From positions 1 to 56,016 of the forward strand of contig JADJZU010000029.1 of the NCBI GenBank assembly GCA_016715625.1: a DNA stretch of 56,016 bases, read 5' to 3'. The notes beneath the pieces are model-generated. The model made no database searches and was not told the DNA's origin. It saw only the letters and a program-made list of their open reading frames with translations. Below, piece by piece: positions 6,621-14,578 of this stretch; position 1 is the first letter of the stretch, and the number at the start of each line of letters is the position of its first letter. Position numbers and translations under genes: made by a program. This stretch comes from Bacteroidota bacterium (GTDB taxonomy: Bacteria > Bacteroidota > Bacteroidia > Chitinophagales > LD1).

Positions 6621-7273
6621 ATGCCAGTAACGACTATTCATAATTATATCGACAATTATCCAATTGCTCCAAATAGCACAAGACTAATAATCGGAACAAT
6701 TCACCCACATTTAATTGAGAACTTCAATATTGACTTCTTTTACGGCAATATTGGTAGCTTTTGGGACATTTTATCGAATGCGTTTCCTCAACGACAATTT
6801 GGAAACCTTGAACAAATAAACGAGACATTAAACAATTACAATGTTGCTATAACAGATATCATTCGACAGTGTGACAGAGAAAATGAAAACGTAACAGCCG
6901 ACTCAGAGCTATACAACATAATTAACAATGGACAACAAATTCAAGACGGAATTGCAAACAGCCAAATAGACACTATTTATTTTACCTCAAGCTTTGGCAT
7001 AAATAACGCTGCAAGACTATTTATTGACACATTCAACATTAATTATAACTTCAATGAAATAACAAGTGAATTTATAATTCCTCAAAACTATTTTTGGCAG
7101 ACAAATTAGATGTGTTGTTCTTTATTCTCCATCCAATAACGCAAATCGAGGAATTGCGAGAGCCGCACCATATTTAAATAATATAGACACTTTCAACAAT
7201 TTGAACACCAATAAAACAATTTAAAATTGAATTCTATCAAGACAAATTCGACTTTTTTAATAATGACAACTAA
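6621..7273 (+). pseudogene. Uracil-DNA glycosylase superfamily protein, two frameshifts
   Basis: The first 162 codons run from MPVTTIHNYIDNYPIAP to a TAG at 7107. TRLIIGTIHP, FFYGNIGSFWDIL, ITDIIRQCDR and IDTIYFTSSFG match the core of UDG-superfamily glycosylases, which excise deaminated or mismatched bases. The expected last motif continues in another frame: removing one T from the run 7091-7095 gives CVVLYSPSNNANRGIARAAPYL. Removing one T from 7220-7222 then gives KIEFYQDKFDFFNND and a stop at 7271-7273, about 216 residues in all, normal for the family. The gene is far more AT-rich than its neighbours, consistent with transfer. It is either a genuine pseudogene or a victim of homopolymer read errors. 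Confidence 0.7.
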
Positions 7274-7285
7274 AGCCCGAACTGC

Positions 7286-7411
7286 TAACACGGGTTTTGC
7301 GTCAGGCGGGGTGACGTGCAAACTTAAAGCTTTGTGCTTCTATTCAAGCGTAGTGGTGGTTGACAGTTTTGTGCTCCGAAACCCGCCCGAACGCAAAGCC
7401 CGAAAACGTTA
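7286..7411 (+). repeat. attC-like imperfect palindrome
   Basis: The arms 7291-7310 (CGGGTTTTGCGTCAGGCGGG) and 7382-7402 pair over about 20 positions with one bulged A (7390), one mismatch and one G-T pair. They are bounded outside by TAAC (7286-7289) and GTTA (7408-7411) and enclose a 71-base loop. Outer AAC/GTT boxes, an extrahelical base and a length near 126 bp are hallmarks of integron attC sites. It directly follows the AT-rich cassette-like gene. No integrase is present in the window. Confidence 0.45.
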
Positions 7412-7415
7412 ATCC

Positions 7416-7661
7416 TAAACTAGCTTCGCTCTCTCCTCCACCGCTTTTGCGGCTTGCCTGGTCGGCAGAGGGGGCTTTCGCTCATTCGGCAAGCGTTCCA
7501 CATCAGTATAGTACCAGTCGGTATAAGCGCAGAGCCCCGCACCATCACCAAAGCGTTGTTGTTTATTGCAATTGCTCCTTGTTCATTGCTCATTGAAAAG
7601 CGGCTTCGCTTCCCTCTTTTTTTAGCAAAATATATGTTTTGCAATCTGTATCATTGCGGCC
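7416..7661. other. Intergenic stretch without recognisable gene
   Basis: Between the attC-like element and the sterol-desaturase gene I see no convincing coding frame. The only item of note is the 15-mer TTCATTGCTCATTGA (7582-7596), which recurs exactly at 43718-43732. Confidence 0.5.
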
Positions 7662-8504
7662 ATGTCTATAGCCCTTCCCCGTTTTATTATCCGCGACCGC
7701 GCAGCCACCCTTATCGATTGGGGCGTGGTGCTGCTGAGCTTCCTGTCAGGTGTGCTGTTTCCGGCTCCGGAGGTGTATTACACCGCACTGCTGCAGGTGT
7801 TTTTGATTGTCACCGTGCCACTGCTGCTTTTCAGCTATCTTATTTACCGCTTCAGCGAGCAAAACGGACTGCGCATACAGGGCGTTCGCAAGGCAATGCC
7901 ACCCATAGCCCGCGAGGTGTTTGGCACGGTGCGCGCCATGTTTATAGTCGCCTGTCTGGCAGCCTGGCCTGTGGGGCTATACCGGCTGGGAGTGCCCACC
8001 GGCATTGCATGGACGCTGGAGCAAATGGGCCTTACCTGGTGGATGGCCGTGCTCGAAATGTATGTGGGCATAGTGGCCATCGATGCCATTACGTATTGGA
8101 AACACCGCCTGCTGCATACCCGCGCCTTTTTTGCGTTTCACAAGCATCACCACTCCTTCCGCGACCCCACTCCTTTTGCCGGCTTTGCCGTGGGCCCCGT
8201 GGAAACCATCCTTACCTTTTGGCCGCTGTTGCTTATTTGTATCCCCGAGGCCAAACACTTTGCCCCGCTTTATTTCACGGCTATTGTAGGTTTTGTGTTC
8301 CTCAATCTGTATCTGCACTGCGGGGTTACCTTTGGCTGGCTGGAGAAGGTGCTGCCGCGGCTTAACCTGAACACTTCGGCCTGGCACAATGTGCACCACA
8401 GCCACACCAATATGAATTTTGGCGAGGTGTCGGCCTTCTGGGACCGCCTTTGCAAAACCACCCGGGCACATTATCAACTTAAAAAGAAAGCAGCCGCCCA
8501 ATAG
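7662..8504 (+). CDS. Sterol desaturase / fatty acid hydroxylase family membrane enzyme
   Basis: A 280-residue integral membrane protein with about four to six hydrophobic helices. It carries the three histidine clusters of the diiron hydroxylase superfamily: HRLLH (~residue 148), HKHHH (~160) and HNVHHSH (~245). These ligate a non-haem diiron centre that hydroxylates or desaturates lipids with O2. The substrate is unknown; bacterial relatives act on fatty acids, carotenoids or sterol-like lipids. The next gene follows after three bases, so the pair is an operon, suggesting a lipid-related role for the exported partner. Confidence 0.9.
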   Translation: MSIALPRFIIRDRAATLIDWGVVLLSFLSGVLFPAPEVYYTALLQVFLIVTVPLLLFSYLIYRFSEQNGLRIQGVRKAMPPIAREVFGTVRAMFIVACLAAWPVGLYRLGVPTGIAWTLEQMGLTWWMAVLEMYVGIVAIDAITYWKHRLLHTRAFFAFHKHHHSFRDPTPFAGFAVGPVETILTFWPLLLICIPEAKHFAPLYFTAIVGFVFLNLYLHCGVTFGWLEKVLPRLNLNTSAWHNVHHSHTNMNFGEVSAFWDRLCKTTRAHYQLKKKAAAQ

Positions 8505-8507
8505 CCC

Positions 8508-9104
8508 ATGTCCTTTGCACGAATTTTCTTTGGGCTGCTGCTGGCAGGGCTCATGGCAACCGGCACCGCCCGGGCACAAACCAAAGTGTTTGAAATGACC
8601 GTGCTGGGTTTCAAGTTTGGCAAAATGGTGGTCAACCGCACTCTGCTGCCCGACAGCACCGAGGTATACACCCTGCATGCCAGCGGCAAAGCCACTGTGC
8701 TGTGGATTGATTTTGTGAGCGAAACTAAGCAGGAAGTGCGCTACAAGCACGGCAAGCTCCTCTCCTCCAGCTACACCGAAATAGAAAACGGAAAGCTAAA
8801 GCGATGGACCAGGGTGCGCTTGGAGGGCAATGTGTATCGCGTGGAATCAAACAAAGGAGCGCGGAGTTTTACCGAAGCGCCTACGTTTTCGGTGGCGTCT
8901 TTATACTTCAACGACCCCTCACAGATAAAGCAGGTGTTCTACGAAGCCGAGGCCAATTACGCCCCCATTAAATACAGCAAAGAACGGGTAGAGTTCACCA
9001 CCTCCGATGGCCATCGGAGTGTGTATTATTTCCGGCAGGGCAACCTGCAAAAGATGGAGTTTCATATTTCCATAGCGGTGGTTTACATGGAGCGCATTGC
9101 CTGA
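8508..9104 (+). CDS. Exported DUF6134-like protein
   Basis: 198 residues with a clear Sec signal peptide (FFGLLLAGLMATGTARAQ). The mature part is a beta-rich repeat pattern: FEMTVLGFKFGKMVVNRT, VYTLHASGKATVLWIDFVSE, KQEVRYKHGKLLSSSYTE. It ends GHRSVYYFRQGNLQKMEFH, a layout I associate with DUF6134, a periplasmic family common in Bacteroidota without known function. The gene begins three bases after the sterol-desaturase stop and is probably co-transcribed, so a role in lipid handling at the envelope is possible. The family call is by pattern only. Confidence 0.75.
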   Translation: MSFARIFFGLLLAGLMATGTARAQTKVFEMTVLGFKFGKMVVNRTLLPDSTEVYTLHASGKATVLWIDFVSETKQEVRYKHGKLLSSSYTEIENGKLKRWTRVRLEGNVYRVESNKGARSFTEAPTFSVASLYFNDPSQIKQVFYEAEANYAPIKYSKERVEFTTSDGHRSVYYFRQGNLQKMEFHISIAVVYMERIA

Positions 9105-9182
9105 GTCATCTTCCTCCGCTAAGTCCTTTTGCTATTTTTAGCGGCTCATTACATCATCCTTATACCAACCCTAAAATCTCCT

Positions 9183-10087
9183 ATGCAAAAGTTCGCCATC
9201 CTGTGTATGCTCAGCTGTTCTATCCTCTTTTTTGCCGGTTGCAAAAAAGAAAAAACACCCAAGCTGATTTTCAAATTCAAGTTTGACCCCACGCTGCAGC
9301 GCCTCAATAACTTCGGGCAACCCGCAGCCATGCCTTCCGGTCATGCCGGCCAAAACCCCGACTTCAACAAAATGAGTGCGCATTACATAGAACTGGCAAC
9401 CGGTCCCCTCACTCCGCTGGGCAGCGGCACAGTGCTTTACCACGCTCCCGAAACCAATGCGGGCGGTGCCACGGCCATTGATTTCAGCAAAGCGGTGCTG
9501 GCCGGCAACAACGAAATGTTTTATGAAGTGCCCCTCTCCGAGGTCACACCGGGCGACTATGAGTATCTGCGCGTATCGCTGGCCTACCAAAACTTCGATG
9601 TAAAAACTCTATCTGGATACCACTATTTCCGGCTTCAGCATTCAGGGCGAATATCCGGGCACGGTGGCCAGCTTTGTGGGCTATAATACTTACATCAACA
9701 ACTTCAGCATCAAAAACAAATCGTTCACCATCAATGATGATAAACTACAGGGCTTCTGGGGCTACGAAATGAACGCCAATTTCTATGGCTACCCCTACGA
9801 GTTTGCCACCACCGGCCAGGCGCCTCCGGGTGCCACCACCGTGCCTAACCCGCTATCGGCCACCTCACCCATTCCGGCAGGCTCTTGTGTAGTCACCGGT
9901 CCGTTTGGCGGCAGCAAACTGCAAATCACCGGCAACGAAACCGAGGACATTGTAGTAGTAGTAGCCCTCAGCACCAATAAAAGCTTTGAATGGGTAGAAG
10001 TAGTAAAACGATGGTAAATGGGAACCGTCCAAAGGCGAAGTAATTGTAGATATGGGACTGCGCGGTTTGTGGCCCTATGTAGAGTAG
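9183..10087 (+). pseudogene. Lipoprotein gene with two frameshifts
   Basis: It starts MQKFAILCMLSCSILFFAGCKK, a lipoprotein signal (lipobox FAGC), with mature KEKTPKLIFKFKFDPTLQRLNN and then a secreted-type domain. The frame breaks at the A run 9602-9606. Removing one A continues as LYLDTTISGFSIQGEYPGTV and on to TNKSFEWVEVV. A second break at the A run 10005-10008, again one extra A, restores NDGKWEPSKGEVIVDMGLRG and the stop at 10085-10087. The corrected protein is about 300 residues. Both errors are +1 A in homopolymers, so sequencing error is as likely as decay. I do not recognise its function. Its end lies one base from the convergent membrane gene. Confidence 0.7.
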
Positions 10088-10088
10088 T

Positions 10089-10652
10089 TTATTTGTTTTT
10101 GACAACTCTGAAATAGAACAGCAGCCACAAACCAAACACTATCAGCACCCCTTCCAGGCCCAGCACACTCCACTTGAGCATGGTAAACACAGTGGTAATG
10201 CCCGGCAGCGTAGCCCCAAAATCTGGATAGGTCAGCAACATGCGCACAATGCCGGTGTTTTCGCAATAGTCGGCCAGCATCACCACAAAGGGAAGCAGGT
10301 GGATGTGTGCCACCACCGGCCTATACACCGCCACCGACTTATAAAGCCAGGCCAGCATAATGATGAAGAGAAAGGTGTAAACGATGGGATACAAACTATC
10401 GGCAATCACCTCAAACACGGCTGCTCTTTTCAGCAACTCGGGGCCATACTCGCTTAAGATGGCTTTAGCATCCGCTTCGGTGTAATAAAACTGCAGGTCG
10501 AGGACTTCCACCGGCTTGCCGGCCATTTCCTGCATGGTTTTAAGACCCGTGGGCATCACATATCCGCCAAAGAACAGGTAGAGCACCAAAGCCGACAAAA
10601 AGGTTTTGAGTCCGGCTATTCGCCAAAAGAAGGTGGAGATAGTTTGCAGCAT
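10089..10652 (-). CDS. Hypothetical four-TM membrane protein
   Basis: A 187-residue protein with hydrophobic segments at about residues 15-35 (LSALVLYLFFGGYVMP), 85-105 (LYPIVYTFLFIIMLAWL), 112-130 and 155-180. An extracytoplasmic loop, KTMQEMAGKPVEVLDLQFYYTEADAKAIL, separates the first two. The layout resembles uncharacterised Bacteroidota membrane proteins with no assigned role. Its stop is one base from the stop of the convergent lipoprotein gene, and its start is divergent from msrB. No catalytic motif is visible. Confidence 0.75.
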   Translation of the reverse strand: MLQTISTFFWRIAGLKTFLSALVLYLFFGGYVMPTGLKTMQEMAGKPVEVLDLQFYYTEADAKAILSEYGPELLKRAAVFEVIADSLYPIVYTFLFIIMLAWLYKSVAVYRPVVAHIHLLPFVVMLADYCENTGIVRMLLTYPDFGATLPGITTVFTMLKWSVLGLEGVLIVFGLWLLFYFRVVKNK

Positions 10653-10739
10653 AGAACAACATTAAACAAAATCTGTTAACACCTCCATGCATTGCAAACT
10701 GTGTCAATACCTTTAGCGTTAAACCACTAAATTTGAATC

Positions 10740-11258
10740 ATGCACAAGCAACTGCTCATTATTCTCAGCATTTCTGTTTCCCTTTCGTCTTGTGCACAGC
10801 AGGCCGCTAATCCTTCTTCTAATAATACTACCAGCAACACCGCCATGAATAACGAAAACAACAAGACCAACACCCCTCCCCAAACCGAAGCCGACTGGAA
10901 AAAGATTTTGTCGCCCGAGCAATATCATATCCTGCGCGAAAAAGGAACCGAGTATCCCGGCACCGGTAAATTTTATCTGCATAAAGAAAAAGGGATATAT
11001 GTATGTGCAGGCTGCGGCAGCGAACTGTTTACTTCCGACATGAAATTTGAATCGCATTGCGGCTGGCCCAGCTTCGACCGCGAAATAGCCGGAGGTAAAG
11101 TAAAAACCAAATTAGACACTACCCACGGCATGATAAGAACCGAAATTATGTGTGCCAATTGTGGCGGCCACCTCGGTCACATTTTTGACGATGGCCCCAC
11201 CGAAACCGGCCAGCGATACTGCGTCAACTCGCTCTCTTTAGATTTCAAGAAGCAGTAG
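10740..11258 (+). CDS. msrB: Peptide-methionine (R)-S-oxide reductase, lipoprotein form
   Basis: 172 residues: a lipoprotein signal (ISVSLSSC), a low-complexity Asn/Thr linker, then a full MsrB domain from about residue 50. Two zinc CxxC pairs (CAGCGSELF, CANCGGHLG), HCGWPSF, GHIFDDGP and the catalytic RYCVNS are all present. The enzyme reduces R-methionine sulfoxide in oxidised proteins. The lipid anchor places it in the periplasm or outer membrane, where it would repair envelope proteins. No MsrA is fused or adjacent. It is divergently transcribed from the four-TM protein. Confidence 0.93.
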   Translation: MHKQLLIILSISVSLSSCAQQAANPSSNNTTSNTAMNNENNKTNTPPQTEADWKKILSPEQYHILREKGTEYPGTGKFYLHKEKGIYVCAGCGSELFTSDMKFESHCGWPSFDREIAGGKVKTKLDTTHGMIRTEIMCANCGGHLGHIFDDGPTETGQRYCVNSLSLDFKKQ

Positions 11259-11353
11259 TGGTGTAGTTTTTAGGGTATTATCTACCTGCACACGTTTGCA
11301 ACCGGGGCGCAGTCGGTGACGCCTTACTTTACCTTTATCCAAATTTATTTGCT

Positions 11354-11743
11354 ATGAAAAAGCTTCTTTTCATTTCCCTGATGGCGTATGGACCATGGGC
11401 CAGCGCACAATATTCGTTGCAGTTTTGCGAAGACGTAAACAAAGAAGGCAAGCCGCAAATGCTCTCCAATTCATTTATGGTGGACGAGGACGGAGGTGTG
11501 CTCAAGTTTTTGGCCAAAGCCGATGATAAGTTTAACACCGATGCACTGGATTTCCGCATATACTTCATCAATGAGACCGGAAAAGAGGAAGAGATTTCGC
11601 GCATGCCTCAAAAGGTGGAAACCCTCTGGAACTTTGCCTGGAAAGAAGTCGTTTTCTTTGACCCCGGCAACTACAAAATAAAGCTATACACCGGCAAGGG
11701 CACTTATCTGACCTCGGCCAATCTCAACATCAAGAAGAAATAA
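11354..11743 (+). CDS. Small exported protein, unknown function
   Basis: 129 residues with a signal peptide (MKKLLFISLMAYGPWASAQ). The mature chain is a predicted beta sandwich: YSLQFCEDVNKEGKPQMLS, FRIYFINETGKEEEISRMPQ, KEVVFFDPGNYKIKLYTGKG. It has one cysteine (C25) and no lipobox. The Bacteroidota-typical AQ cleavage site supports export. I do not recognise a family. It stands alone, 95 bases after msrB and convergent with nuoN, two bases away. Confidence 0.7.
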   Translation: MKKLLFISLMAYGPWASAQYSLQFCEDVNKEGKPQMLSNSFMVDEDGGVLKFLAKADDKFNTDALDFRIYFINETGKEEEISRMPQKVETLWNFAWKEVVFFDPGNYKIKLYTGKGTYLTSANLNIKKK

Positions 11744-11745
11744 GG

Positions 11746-13119
11746 TTACAGCAGATTAGCCAACTGGGAAGGGAACAACCCAAACAGAATAGTCAGCAAT
11801 ACACAAATGGTAATCACCAACAGGTAAGCAGGCTTTATTTCAAAAGCGGTTTCTGCGCTTTCTTTGGTATACATCGCCACTATCACTTTAAAGTAATAGA
11901 ACACCGCTACAATAGAAGCGAGCACCGCTACCACCGTAATCCATACATGTCCGTTGCGAACGGCTTCGCTGAAGATGTAATATTTAGCAAAGAACCCGGC
12001 AAAGGGCGGAATGCCGGCCATGCTCAGCATGGCAATGGTTAAAGCAAATGCCAAATAGGGTTTGCGTTTACCCAATCCATTAAACGCTTCTATCTTTTCG
12101 CTGCCGGCATTAGCCGCCACTACAATGGCCATGGCAAAAGCCGCCAAAGAAGCTACCGCATAAGCAAAGGAATAGAAGAATATTGCTTGGTCTGTTTTGC
12201 CATACAATGAAAGTATGCCTAAGAGAAGATATCCGGCATGTGAAATACCCGAAAATGCGAGCATCCGTTTAAAAGAATCCTGATGCAGTGCGCTCAGGTT
12301 TCCAATTATAAGAGTTAAAGCGGCAACAGTTGATAGCATCCAGGCAAACGCAGGATAAGCAGGAATAAAACAAGTGCTAAACAATCTGTAGAAAGCTGCG
12401 AATGCAGCAATCTTAGCCAGCGTAGCCATCATAGCCGTGGTGAGTGTCGGTGAGCCTTCATACACATCGGGTGCCCAGAAATGGAATGGCGCAGCAGATA
12501 CTTTAAAGAGCATAGCAATCAATATCATCCCCACGCCCACATAGAACAAAACAGAAGGACTGGGGTGAGCGGTCATATAGGACGCAATGCCCTGCAAACT
12601 AAACGATGCAGTCTCTCCATAAATTAAAGTGATGCCGAACAACAAAATGCCCGATGCAAAACTCCCCATCAGGAAGTATTTCATACCGGCTTCGTTGCTG
12701 CGCAAATCCTTTTTCTTGCTTCCGGCCAATATGTAGAGCGATATAGAAAGCAGCTCAATGCCCAAATAAAACATGGCCACATTGCCAAACGATACCATAG
12801 CCAATGCGCCTACCAGCGTAAAAAGAATAATAGCCAGATAGTCGCTCAGCTTACTTTCCTCGTTCTTGTAAAAGTGACCGCTCAGCAGCACAATAAAAAA
12901 GCCAATCAGCAACAACAATCCCGAAAAGGCCACCGAAAAATTATCGGTCACCAGCATGCCGTTGAAATGCGACTCAGCAAGCCCCCAGTCAAGGATGTTA
13001 AGCCCAAAGATGACAGCAAGTCCGGTGACTGCTACCGGCACTATATACCTGCGCATGTTGAGCATCTCCACAATCATGCAGATAAATCCAAGAGCGGAGG
13101 TATAGATTAAAGTCTTCAT
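11746..13119 (-). CDS. nuoN: NADH-quinone oxidoreductase subunit N
   Basis: A 457-residue, about 14-TM antiporter-like subunit of the complex I proton-pumping arm. Visible are EMLNMRR near the start, the conserved MVSFGNVAMFYLGIELLSISLYIL, KVSAAPFHFWAPDVYEGSPT, LHQDSFKRMLAFSGISHAGYLLLG and MAGIPPFAGFFAKYYIF. The Lys/Glu residues in these segments form the proton path. It is the last gene of the nuoG-N block, four bases after nuoM. Length and motifs are normal. Confidence 0.95.
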   Translation of the reverse strand: MKTLIYTSALGFICMIVEMLNMRRYIVPVAVTGLAVIFGLNILDWGLAESHFNGMLVTDNFSVAFSGLLLLIGFFIVLLSGHFYKNEESKLSDYLAIILFTLVGALAMVSFGNVAMFYLGIELLSISLYILAGSKKKDLRSNEAGMKYFLMGSFASGILLFGITLIYGETASFSLQGIASYMTAHPSPSVLFYVGVGMILIAMLFKVSAAPFHFWAPDVYEGSPTLTTAMMATLAKIAAFAAFYRLFSTCFIPAYPAFAWMLSTVAALTLIIGNLSALHQDSFKRMLAFSGISHAGYLLLGILSLYGKTDQAIFFYSFAYAVASLAAFAMAIVVAANAGSEKIEAFNGLGKRKPYLAFALTIAMLSMAGIPPFAGFFAKYYIFSEAVRNGHVWITVVAVLASIVAVFYYFKVIVAMYTKESAETAFEIKPAYLLVITICVLLTILFGLFPSQLANLL

Positions 13120-13123
13120 GCTT

Positions 13124-14575
13124 CTATCGCAAACTATAGTTAAGTATCAAATCCAGACTCGGCTGCACATAAGTCATAAACATTTTGGGTGCCAGACCCA
13201 ACTGAAATATCCCAATAATCAGAAGAGCAAACAACAGCAACTCGCGACTATTCAAATCGCGGAAGCCGGCAGTAGTATCATTAGTCTCACCGAGCATCAC
13301 TAACTGATACATACGAAGCATATACACCGCGCCCAGAATAATAGTGAGCCCGGCAATTACGGATAACCAGGTGTTGTATTCATACACACCAAACAGCAAC
13401 AAAAACTCACCGATAAATGCATTGGTAGTAGGCAATGCCACACTTGCCAGTACCACCACCATAAATACGGTTGCAAATTTAGGAGCTACATTTCTAATAC
13501 CTCCCAACTGTGAAATGGAAAGTGTTCCGGTTCGCTGCAGGATAATTTCAGCGGCAAAGAACAAGCCCACCACATTAAATCCATGAGCAAACATTTGAAC
13601 AGTAGCTCCCTGAAAACCTTCACGGGTAAGCGCAAAAATACCGGCTGTAATCAAACCAACGTGCGCAAAAGAAGAATACGCCAGCAGTTTTTTAAGGTTG
13701 TCCTGCTTAACAGCGATAACAGATCCATAAATCACACCGATCACTGCTAACACAATCACCAGCGGAGTCCAAAGCATAACTCCATGTGGCAACACCGGTA
13801 ATAACCATCGCAACAGACTATACAGACCCATTTTAAGCATAATGCCAGAAAGCAACATGGTGCCGGCACTCGGGGCCTCCTTATAGGTTTCAGGCTGCCA
13901 GGTATGAAAAGGGAACACCGGAATTTTGATGGCAAAGGCTACAAAGAAAGCCCAGAACAATACTGACTGCTCGGTATCGGACAAATTCAGATTATACAAA
14001 GCCGATATACTGAAACTACCGGTAGACTGATAGAGGTAGATAAAGCCCAATAACATAAAGAGCGAACCCGCCAGTGTATAAATAAAGAACTTGAAGATAG
14101 CCCGGTTTCTGAACTCCCGGTCCTTGTTTTCGCCCCATATTAAGGCGATAAAGTAAATAGGGATAAGGGCCAACTCCCAGAATATGTAATAGAGAAATCC
14201 ATCCGCTGCCAAAAAAACGCCCAACAACCCAAACTCCATCAATAAAATAAGCGAGTAAAATGCTTTAGCATTATCTATCTCTTTTCCAAAGGTGGTACCA
14301 ATAATGAAAGGCACCAGAAAAGTAGTAAGCGCTACCAATACAAATGACAAACCGTCTAAGGATAAAGCGAAATTAACTACCGGGTTGGCAATCCAGGGAT
14401 ATGAAACAGCAATGGGTTGAAGTTGGCCCGAAACGAAGATGGGTTTCAATAATACACAAGCTATAAAAGTAGCTGCACCACCCGCCAGCGCCACATACTT
14501 AGCATAACGGTTTCCACTCAGGAAAGTGAGCAGGGCAAATAACAGCGGCAAAAAGAGAGTTATAACTACCAGCAT
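13124..14575 (-). CDS. nuoM: NADH-quinone oxidoreductase subunit M
   Basis: A 483-residue antiporter-like membrane subunit of complex I. Characteristic stretches include FYSLILLMEFGLLGVFLAADGFLYYIFWELALIPIYF (the conserved Glu of TM5), IKIPVFPFHTWQPETYKEAPSAGTMLLSGIMLKMGLY and LKKLLAYSSFAHVGLITAGIFA. It couples quinone reduction to proton translocation in the inner membrane. It is separated from nuoL by three bases and from nuoN by four, typical of one long transcript. Confidence 0.95.
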   Translation of the reverse strand: MLVVITLFLPLLFALLTFLSGNRYAKYVALAGGAATFIACVLLKPIFVSGQLQPIAVSYPWIANPVVNFALSLDGLSFVLVALTTFLVPFIIGTTFGKEIDNAKAFYSLILLMEFGLLGVFLAADGFLYYIFWELALIPIYFIALIWGENKDREFRNRAIFKFFIYTLAGSLFMLLGFIYLYQSTGSFSISALYNLNLSDTEQSVLFWAFFVAFAIKIPVFPFHTWQPETYKEAPSAGTMLLSGIMLKMGLYSLLRWLLPVLPHGVMLWTPLVIVLAVIGVIYGSVIAVKQDNLKKLLAYSSFAHVGLITAGIFALTREGFQGATVQMFAHGFNVVGLFFAAEIILQRTGTLSISQLGGIRNVAPKFATVFMVVVLASVALPTTNAFIGEFLLLFGVYEYNTWLSVIAGLTIILGAVYMLRMYQLVMLGETNDTTAGFRDLNSRELLLFALLIIGIFQLGLAPKMFMTYVQPSLDLILNYSLR

Positions 14576-14578
14576 CGT

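Noticed and set aside
7454..8365. Overlapping frame across the sterol-desaturase gene
   Set aside because: Arg/Pro/Ser-rich shadow; the other frame has the three His clusters.
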